From Myrmaecium sp. VS I D KN 1 (lineage: Eukaryota > Ascomycota > Dothideomycetes > Valsariales > Valsariaceae), in the NCBI GenBank assembly GCA_019775845.1, contig JADQAV010000022.1, positions 510,830 through 574,829 of the forward strand: a stretch of DNA of 64,000 nucleotides, written 5' to 3'. The translations under genes were made by a program, and so were the position numbers. The notes below the pieces were generated by a model. The model saw only the letters and a list, made by a program, of their open reading frames with translations. It did not search any database and was not told where the DNA came from. Below are positions 51,401 to 61,700 of the stretch, in pieces; positions within the stretch are counted from its first letter, which is position 1; every line of letters begins with the position of its first letter.

Positions 51401-52763
51401 CAAGCGTTCTCCAAGCACCAAGAACAAAGATCACATGAAGATCCACTATTACTTGGAGGAATTGCAACAGTGGAGCACAGGCCCGGACCTTTTGGAGAAA
51501 ACACGCCGTGAAAGGCTGCTAAGAGCCTGGAAGAGTAATGAAAAAGACCTGGAAGAGGAGATGAGCGTACTGGAAAGCATGGTATCAAGCTTTGGAACAA
51601 TGGCGTGACTGACGAATGTCCATACTCCGCTTGCTTGCTTGCAACACCCCCGCTCCCCGGAGGCCGTCTACCTACGTGGAGACACGAATTGAATGAGAAG
51701 GGAACCTCATCCCATTGGTATGCCATTGGCCCAAGCCTTCAACAAAGCATCGGCGGGCGACTGGTCCATGCAGGTTGTGTTTTCCGAACGTGCTCACGCC
51801 AGCATCGAGAAATCCTGAGATATCATCCGGAATTCAAGACTTGATATTGATGACGACGGCGGCTGATGGACCGTCAGAAGAAGGAACAAGGGGCTGTGGG
51901 GCAAAATACGTGCGGACGGCTTATGATGCGTGCGTAAAGCCAGAGGACAATGCCTCTGGGGATTAAGATTCAAGGCTTTTGGTGTGTAGTTGACGACGCA
52001 AAATGCTCACCCGTTCACGGGGCCAAGTGAGTGGAAGAGCTGGGGTGCGGAAGCAAGTGCAGGGGGTGGGGAAAGCGGAGATGAGAAGCCGGCCATGCCG
52101 GCCAACGCCGAGCCCGGCTGCTAAGGCAGGTATGGTAAGGTAAGGTAGGTACTACTCTAGACTACCCGTAAGCGAGAACCCGAACGACGTTGTACCTTCC
52201 TCCTCAGTTCAGATGGCCAGCGCGCACCCGGCAACTTCAAGGACGGTGATCGAGGTGGATGTCCGCACTCAAGGATGGAATTCCCTCACGACGAGACTCT
52301 GCAGCGCCACGTTGCCTTCTTGAACAGCCTAATAAGGACATCTCGTGGCGACATGACTATGATCCGGGCCTGCTTCCGCACCTCGGGGTTGCTCTTCTCG
52401 GCGACAGCTCTCGAGGCGCGCGAGTTGCCATGCATGAGCATTTCTTTTCAAGCCCGCTGAGCTAGACATCCTCGAAGACTGACTTGGTCTCAGCTCGAGG
52501 TCCGCTTGTGGCTTTGGGCATCTTCCAGCCTCTCTTCCGCTGTGGGCCTATTGCCACGGTTGATACCTACCAAGGCCGACTCGTAGCGCCCGAAAGGGAT
52601 CGATCGGTGTTTTGCCTTTGCGCTCCCAACAGACCTCCAGAGTTACCTTGCATCGTTTCTCAAGCTTTTATACAGCTGAACTGGCAGCCGGGCTTCATCT
52701 CCTCGAGCCCGATCACTTTACTTGCTTGCCGTGCAGTCTCTTTCATGCATCATCAGCTTCCCG
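48494..52763. other. 4.3-kb spacer between divergent ABC transporter and NRPS genes
   Basis: This long region must carry both promoters. Overlapping minus-strand frames at 49473-50424 are open in three phases, Pro/Arg-rich and without recognisable domains, so I do not call a gene there. A tRNA B-box-like GGGTTCGAGTCC occurs near 50507 without a foldable tRNA around it. TAC/GTA-rich tracts occur near 50430, 50525-50560 and 52128-52155. The small frame at 51435-51608 is listed separately. It is possible that a decayed or unrecognised gene lies between 50999 and 51610. Confidence 0.45.
51435..51608 (+). CDS. Small open frame, 57 aa, helical and charged (uncertain)
   Basis: ATG to TGA, encoding a highly charged, Leu/Glu/Lys/Arg-rich peptide (MKIHYYLEELQQWSTG... 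ending SSFGTMA). The frame stays open for about 70 nt upstream of the ATG. The even spread of hydrophobic and charged residues looks more like a real helix or a leftover exon than the Pro/Arg-rich frames around it. I do not recognise a family. It could be a remnant of a gene lost from the spacer, or chance. Confidence 0.2.
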   Translation: MKIHYYLEELQQWSTGPDLLEKTRRERLLRAWKSNEKDLEEEMSVLESMVSSFGTMA

Positions 52764-55700
52764 ATGTCTGGAGAAAGCCATCCAACCTGGCCAGTGTCTG
52801 CTATTGGCGCTGGGCCTTGCCTCTTTCCTCGCTTTGATACCGCATCTCCCCAGCCAAAGCGAGCAATGTCGTTGAAAGTACACTTGGAGAAACCGCAAGA
52901 GCTGTCCTGCCTCGAGAAAACCTCTTTAGCCAATCTCGTCCGTGCTGCATGGGCAATCCTTCTTCGATGCTACACCGGGCAAGACGATGTACATTTCGGA
53001 TATTCAGCAAATGACGGTTGGACCAATGAGCCTGAGGCTGTCGTGGCATGGTTCAAACTGGAGGGTTCAAGGACTTTGAATGAGATAGTTGACCTTCGTG
53101 AAGGTAAGTTTCCTGGCGAAGCCTCTGGTTCATCCGCCGTGCTACAAGACGCTTCAGAGGCTGCGGAGCGGCATTTGTTCAATACGGCCGTCAGCCTCCG
53201 GGGCATCTTTAACCCTACCAGATCTGGTACCTCTTCTAGCAGTGCATTACTCAATCTATCCATCCCTCACGCGGTAAGCCTTGGAATCTCTTGAACTAGT
53301 ATATGACATCTGACCGCTCTAGCTCTCCATGCGTCTCCTTGTCCAGTCCAACAATGACGTAGTCAGCCTCTTTCTTGAATGGTGGAACCTTGCAATGCCT
53401 GTCTCCCAAGCTCATGGCATCGCTGGAACTCTCAGCACAATCGTCACAAGCCTACTGACAAGGCCGAGGACGACGCGACTCCATGACCTCGCTTATATAA
53501 GCGACTACGATTTACAGAGGATTTCGAGCTGGAATAGCAATGCGCTGGATGAGGTCAATGACTGCATACATTCTCTATTCCGGCGCCAGGCTGAAAGACG
53601 CCCTGACGCAGAAGCTGTATGCGCTTGGGACGGCACCCTTAGCTACCGCCAGTTGGACGAGCTCTCTGATTATGTGGCCTGCCGGCTCGTGGAGAAAGGG
53701 GTTAGGCCTGAAACCAGGGTACCAACCTGCTTCGACAAATCTGTAAGAGGTTCTTCTACATGGGCATGTCTAGCCGCGTACCGTCTGACCTAGCCAGAAA
53801 TGGAATATCGTTGCGATGCTGGGAGTTTTGAAAGCTGGCGGTGCGTTTGTCCCGCTGGACCCGTCGCAACCTCTGCCACGCCTTCACTATTATCTAGACG
53901 TGGTCGACGCCAAGATTGTTCTCTGCGCCCATCGGTATTCGAAGCTACTACTGGGGGTTTTTGAGACATTGATGGTAGTGGATGAGAATGTTATCGATAC
54001 TCCTTTGCCGCAGCGTGCTGCGGATCCTGGACGAGTGGGCGGCAACAACGCGGCCTATGTAATGTTCACGTCGGGGTCTACCGGTGAGCCAAAGGTATGA
54101 ATGATTCGGTAGTTGTGTCATGTATAGCTGTTGACAAAAACCAGGGCACTGTCATTGAACATGCAGCTTTCTGTACCAGCGCTATGAGCCATGCGCAGAG
54201 GTTCCACTTCACTGAGATATCAAGGGTGTTGCAATTTGCTGCCCATACCTTTGATGCCAGCCTTGCCGAGAGTCTCACTGTACTCTTATGCGGAGCATGT
54301 GTTTGTATCCCAAGGGAAGAGGAGCGCCTGAACGATATCTCCAGCGTCATCAATACAATGCGCGTGGATGTGGCATCTTTTACGCCGTCCTTCGCAAACT
54401 TTCTTCATCCATCTACAGTACCTGGTTTGAAGGTTCTTATACTTGGGGGAGAAGCAATGCTGCAGCACCATGTGGAAACCTGGTCCGGACTCACCTTGGT
54501 CAATACTTACGGTCCCACTGAAGCAAGTGTCTGGTGCATAATCAATCCGCGGGTAACATTAGACACTGGTAGTAAGGACATCGGTTTCCCCTGCGCTATT
54601 CATTGCTGGATCACAGATCCAGAAAACCATGACCGTCTGATGCCTGTTGGAAGCATCGGCGAGCTCCTTCTCGAAGGTCCACTCTTAGCAAGGTGCTACC
54701 TAAAGAACCCCGAGAAAACTGCGGAGTCGTTCATCCTGGATCCTGTGTGGTCTAGAGGAAGTCTAGATACTCACCGGCGATTCTACAAGACTGGCGACCT
54801 TGTCAGGTACAATGTGGAAAAGGGCTCGCTCGTATTTATTGGGCGCAAAGACACCCAAGTCAAGTTCCACGGGCAGCGAATTGAGCTCGGAGAGATCGAG
54901 CATCATCTCAACAGGGATGGTTTGACGGAGCATGGAGTGGTCGTGCTACCGAAGGAAGGCCCATGCAAGCAGCGGCTTGTTGCCATTTTTACCACTCCCG
55001 AGCCTCGCCAATTGTCAGCTGGGCAACCGAAAGCGGCGTTCGAGCTGATAGAGGGCCCTACAAAAGACCTCATCATCCAGAGGCTGAATGACCAGATGAT
55101 GGAAGGACTGCCTTCGTATATGATTCCTACTATTTGGATTTACGTTGCGGCCCTTCCATTTCTTTCATCCGGAAAGCTTGACCGCAAGAAAATAACTCAA
55201 TGGACAGAAGGGATGGACGAGGACGTTTATCTTAGGATCAACCAGCGGTTGTGTCTGGAAGGGAGCAATTCCAAAGACTGGTCGAGTACCGAGGAGATAC
55301 TGCGCGATATCTGGAGTTGCATACTGAATCTTCCTCTCGAGCACATCGTTCCGGACCGCAGTTTCCTAAGCCTTGGTGGTGACTCCCTCACCGCGATAGC
55401 TTGCATGAGCCAGTGCAAAAAGGCCGGGCTACGCATAAACGTACAAGATGTTCTTCGTGCCAAGTCGATTTCCGAGTTGGCCGATTGCGTTAAGCCAATG
55501 CCCAAGGCTCAGCTAGCTTTCGAAGAAAATCTTGATGAGCCATTTGACCTAGCGCCAATGCAAAGGGCGTATTTTGAGACTTGGGCTGAGAGCCAAGGTC
55601 ACTTCAACCGTAGCGCGCTACTTTACTTCAGCCGATTCGTGCAACAAGAGGCTGTGGCACATGCCATTGAGACGATCGTGAAACGCCACTCAATGCTGCA

Positions 55701-58700
55701 TGTCCGTTTCGCCCAAACCGATGATGGCTGGCATCAGTACATCTCGTCCGACGTCGCAGGATCTTATCGCTTCCGCGTGCATGTGCTTGAAAACGAGGGG
55801 CAAATGAGACAAATCATTGCGATCAGCCAATCAGACATTGATATCCGCCACGGCCCCGTATTCAACGCAGACTTCTTCGATATTTGTGGGGGGAAGCAGT
55901 TGCTCTTTCTGACCGGGCATACACTTCTTGCAGATCTCGCCTCTTGGGAGATTATCCTTCACGATCTAGACGCGATTCTAGATTGGCAGGGTTCCACCAT
56001 GCATTGGGAGAAATCATTGCCTTTCCAAGTTTGGTGCAAGCTCTCGCGTACGTTTCAGCCCGAGGGCGATCCTAAGCGAAAGATGGCCACCTCAGGGAGG
56101 CAGAGTGTTGACCTTGCGTACTGGGCCATGCACGACAAGAGCAATTGCTATGGAGATGTGGTTCTGGAAGGATTCGAGTTGGATTCTTATGTTACTGAGA
56201 TTATCCTACAGCGTTGCAACGGACCGTTGCGGACGGAGACTGTAGATCTTCTGTTATCTTCGTTATTCTCCTCTTTCCTTCTGCTCTTCGCGGATCGGGA
56301 TCCACCGGTCATCCACAACGAGATTCATGGACGGCAATCGCTCTCAGGGGATATTGATGTCTCCAGAACCGTCGGGCCATTCAGCATACTCAACCGGATT
56401 GCACCTCCAGTTAAGCATACGGACAGTCTCGTGGAGATCATTGCACGAATCAAAGACTGTCGGCGCAGGGCCAATGATGGTCTTCTTGTATCAGCTGGCA
56501 GCGGTGACACGGATGGCTCTTCCGGAAATCGTGCTGTTGCGGAGATATTGTTCACCTACCTCGGCCTGGAGAGGACCAAGCGCAATAGCCTTTTCAAGCG
56601 GCTACGAGGAACCGAATTGGAGACTTACGTCAGCGGCAGTGCTTCTGACTTGGCAGCTACAGCCTCCCGAGCTAGCCTTTTCGAAGTTTGTTCCGTTGTT
56701 GAGGATGGCAAGCTTAAAATGTCGTTCGCGTTCAACCGCGGTATGCAGCATCAAGAAAAGATTAGAGACTGGGTTAAGGCATGTGAAAAGTCATTGCTTG
56801 CCATTGCGCAGGAGTTGCCCGCTACACAGTCGGTGTACACACTGAGCGATTTCCCGTTGCTAGACCTTGACTATGCTGCCTTGAATGTTTTACAGGAAAA
56901 GCTGCCTGAACTTGGTGTCTCATCACTCGATGACGTCGAAGACATCTATCCTTGTGCACCGCTGGTGCAAGGCTTGCTGCTAAGCAAACACGCGAGAGAT
57001 GCTGCATATTATGCGGTTTGCGGCACATGGGAAGTCAAGGCAGTAGGAGTAGATGCTGTCAATACCAACACCCTTGCGAGAGCATGGAAAGACGTTGTTA
57101 TGCACCATGCGGCTCTCCGAACGGTATTTGCTGAGGGACTTAGTAGCCAAGGGCTGTACGATCAAGTTGTCGTGAAGAACGTCGATGTTGACCCCGTTCG
57201 ACTGGCATGTCCTGATGAGGACGTCCTTGGGGCCTTTGACCATCTGGGGCCTTTGGAGTATAACGATACTTCCCCTCAGCATCGATTTGCTGTCTGTGAG
57301 ACAGCCAGCCAAAAGGTCTTTTGCAGGTTAGAGATCAGCCATGCAATCGTTGACGGAACCTCGCTTTCTATTATTCTACGGGACTTGAAGTTGGCGTATT
57401 CTGGGCGGCTTCGTTCTCGGCAAGCCCCGCTCTATAGCAACTTTATATCTCACATCCAGGAGCAACCTTTTGAAGACGGACTCAACTACTGGAAGACCTA
57501 TCTCACAGGAATGGATCCCTGTCATTTACCCGAATTGAACGACGGTACGCGCACGGAGAAGGCGCTGCACTCCATCCGGCTGAAGCTCCCCGAGGTACAC
57601 CAGCTTCAAAGCTTTTGTACCAACAACGGCCTAACTGTCAACAATATGTTGAATGCGGCCTGGTATCTGACCCTGCGCTGTTACACAGGCTCAGAGGATG
57701 TTTGCTTCGGATACCTCTCTTCCGGAAGGAATGAGAACATTCAAGGAGCGGCGGATGCAGTGGGCCCCTTCATCAATATGCTAACCTGCCGTGTGAGAGG
57801 TACCCCATCTATGACACTCAAAGAAGTTGTCAACACCGCGCAACAGGATTTCCTCGCTGCGCTCCCGTACCAACACATCTCACTTGCCGAGGTCCAGCAC
57901 TCGCTTCAGCTTTCTGGTGTTGCGCTCTTCAATACCTGCATTTCCTGTCTCAAACTCCCCGATTCTGGCCAGGGCGATGTAGGCTCCATAGACTTTGCAG
58001 AATACACTAAAGTCCATGATCCGACGGAGTACCCAGTTTCGTTGTACGCAGAGGTTTCGGCGGCGGCCATAACCATCGACATGGACTACTGGACAGATTC
58101 AGTATCTGACGGGCAAGCTTCAAATGTGGCGAGTACCTTTACCCATCACTTAGAATATATTTTGCGCGAGCCAGAAACACCTTTGAAGGAGATCGAGCTG
58201 GTCAGTGCGGATATTAAAGAGCAGATCTGGGCTTGGAATTGTGCCATGCCGGAGATCATTGAACAATGCGTCCATGAAGTAGTGAAGGGGCAGAGTATCG
58301 TGCGGCCCGAAGCTGAAGCTATATGCGCTTGGGACGGGCGGTACACCTACGCCCAATTAGAGAGTCTCTCAGCCCGCCTTGCTCATCATCTGATTAAGCT
58401 TGGTGTGGGTCCAGAGACTTTGGTGCCCACCTGCTTCGATAAGTCAGCCTGGGCAGTTGTTGCTATGCTTGCTGTTCTCAAAGCTGGAGGTGGATGCGTA
58501 CCCCTTGATGCAACTTATCCCTTGGCTGCCTTAAAGGTCCGAATCATGGAATGTGGGGCGCACGTTGTTGTCGCTTCTGCGTCGAGGGCGGTTGACTGTG
58601 AGGCTACAGTACCCTACGTTGTTGCCGTCGGCCCAGAGTTATTCGACCATCTGCCCGCAGATTGTGGCGAGTTAAGTACAGATGTCCGTCCTTCAAACAC

Positions 58701-61700
58701 TTCTTTTGTCATTTTCACATCTGGAAGCACTGGAAAACCTAAGGGAGTTGTTCTAGAACACCAAGCCATCGTGACAAGCGCACAGGCACACGGCTCCGCT
58801 CTCGCAATAGGGCCGGACACTAGGTTCCTCCAATTCGCCACGTACACTTTTGACAACAGTCTCGAAGAGATGTTCACTACTCTTATGCGCGGTGGTTGTG
58901 TCTGTATCCCATCCGAGGATGACCGCATGAACAATCTGGCTAAAGCCATAGGCGAACTTCGGGCTAATTTCATGGACTTGACACCCACAGTAGCCTCCTT
59001 TTTGAACCCAGAAGACGTTCCTAGCATAAAGTCTATGGCGGTGGGAGGTGAAGCGCTAACTCAGAAGGTGGTGGATATTTGGGCCAGCGCCATACCAATT
59101 CACAACCAATATGGACCCTCCGAATGCTCCATCAATGCGACACACAATGGAAATGTATCTGTGGGAAAGGATGTTTCCAATCTTGGTTACAGCGTCGGGA
59201 GTATTTCCTGGATAGTCGATCAACATGACCACCAACGCTTGGTTCCTATTGGATGTGCAGGGGAACTGCTGATCGAAGGACCGATTCTCGCCAGAGGTTA
59301 CTTGAATGATACCCCCAAAACAGCTGCAGCTTTCATCGAAAACCCGATTTGGGCGCGACAAGACCCATATCATCATGAACGGGGCGCCAGAAGAATGTAC
59401 AAGACCGGTGATCTTGTAAGGTACAACTCGGACGGCAGTCTTTCATACCTCGGAAGAAAGGATACGCAGGTGAAATTGAACGGACAAAGAGTTGAGCTGG
59501 GGGAGATTGAACATCACCTAAAACTTATCCTCCCCTCGGAAGCGCAATCGACCGTGGAGTTGGTGTCTCCAGGTGGTAAAGCAAAAACCCTTTCTGCCTT
59601 TATTTGTCTTGCGTCCTCAGATTCGGATGATGCAAGGGTATTGCCAATGTCTCAATCCTTCCAAGATCTTGCGAGAGCAGCGGAATCTACGATTTCGGAT
59701 CGCATTGCCTCATATATGGTCCCAAGCATGTATATCCCTGTGTCAAAAATCCCGTTGACATCTTCTGGGAAGACTGACAGGCGTGCTCTTCGCAACCTGG
59801 CGACTTCTTTGACCGATGAAGAAGCCGCAACGTATCGTCTTTGTGGTCGCAGTGGGCGCGAACCAGCGACTGGTAAAGAAAAGGCTATCCAAGGTCTTTG
59901 GGCCTCGGTCCTAAACGTCAATCCAAATTCAATCGGGGCTGACGACAGCTTTTTCAGACATGGCGGTGACTCCATTACGGCTATGCGACTCGTCAATAAT
60001 GCGAGGACTCAAGGCATCGTGCTCTCTGTTGCAAGCATCTTCCAAACACCTAGACTTTCGGATCTTGCTCGCCACGCCCAGTTCGCGTCTCCCTCTCCTC
60101 CCACACATATAGTTGACACCCCCGTCCAACCGTTCAAGCTTCTCAGGGGTGATTTCAGCGTTGAAGCGCTTAAGGCTGAAGCTGCCACAATATGCGCTGT
60201 TGACCCTGCATCTATTGAGGACATCTATCCTTGCACTGCTATCCAGGAAGCACTCGTTGCTCTGTCGAGCCGCCAGCCTGGAGCATATGTCGCGATGAAT
60301 TCGTTTAAGCTTCCCAAGGACATTAACATACCAAGGTTCAAAAGAGCGTGGCTAGACGTCTTCGGAAACGAACCCATTCTGCGCACGCGAATCGCATTTA
60401 TCACATCCGTGGGTTTCGTGCAAGTTGTCGTACGAGAGACCATCAACTGGTTCTCTTTCCCCAGCATGCGGGCAGTCCCAGACACAATGCGGCACTTACC
60501 CGCTCAAGATGGGAGCGTATTGTCACAGTACGTGATTCTTGGGGAAGGTTCCTCCGATAGTTTGTTTCTGTGGATTGTGCATCATGCTCTTTATGATGGC
60601 TGGAGCCTACCAGTACTTCTGCGGAGAGTAGAGGAACGTTATGAGAATCCTCAAACTCCGATTGTGCCTACGCCATCATTCTCACGATTTGTCGAGTACA
60701 TCAGCCGGCTCGATACTTCTGCTTCTGAACAATACTGGCGAAATAGGCTGCTGGACTCGACAGCGCCTCAGTATCCGCAGCTACCACATGTCGGGTATGA
60801 CGTTAAGGCAACCCGTCAAGTCAAGATGTCTGCTCAGATCAAACGCCCAGTCAGTCTGGAATTCACAGATGCAACTGTCCTTCGTGCTGCATGGGCCTGG
60901 ACTCTTTCCATCTACTCTAACTGCGACGATGTCATATTTGGGGAGATTTTGACTGGAAGGGATGTTCCAGTTCAGGGCGTTGAGGATATGCTTGGCCCTA
61001 CCTTGGCGTCTGTTCCTACCAGGCTCCTCATCAATCGAGATCTGAATTGCTCCGACTTTATTCGAGACATACAGCAGCAACTTAGTGCGGCTATGTCCCA
61101 CCAGTTCCTAGGGTTGCAACGGATTCGAAAGCTTGGGCCAGAAATCTCTGGGGCCTGCAACTTTCAAAACCTGCTTGCGATAAACCATGCTGATGAGCCA
61201 AGCAAGTTCTGGGATCTTGTCAGTATGGGCACCGTTGGGACCAACTTCTACACGTATCCACTCAATATTGTCTGTACGATTGAAAGGCAAAAGGTCGATA
61301 TTGAAGCCCAGTTCGATCCTAATGTGATCACGGATTGGCAAGTCTCGAGAATGCTTCGGCTGCTGCAAGTCAGCGTGAATTATCTCACAGCATTGACGGC
61401 GAAGAAAGTCGGTGACGTTGACCTGGTTATTGCTGATGATGTGACTACCATCCTTAGCTGGCAGACGAACGGGGCGCGTTTAATTAACAAGACCATTCAT
61501 CAAAGCTTGGAAGAGCAAGTTGCGATTCATTCCAAGAAGGTCGCGGTGTGCGCATGGCATGGAAACCTCACCTATGCCGAGCTTCACCAGCTCTCCAACA
61601 ATCTGGCCAGCAAACTTCGAACCCGCGGAGTTGGTCAAGGCGGACAACGATTCGTTCCACTTTGCTTCGAGAAGTCGGGGTATGCTATCATTGCAATGTT

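Noticed and set aside
52866-52868. Alternative NRPS start codon
   Set aside because: It would drop the conserved PCLFP stretch seen at the N-terminus of similar synthetases; the ATG at 52764 is preferred, although 52866 is not excluded.
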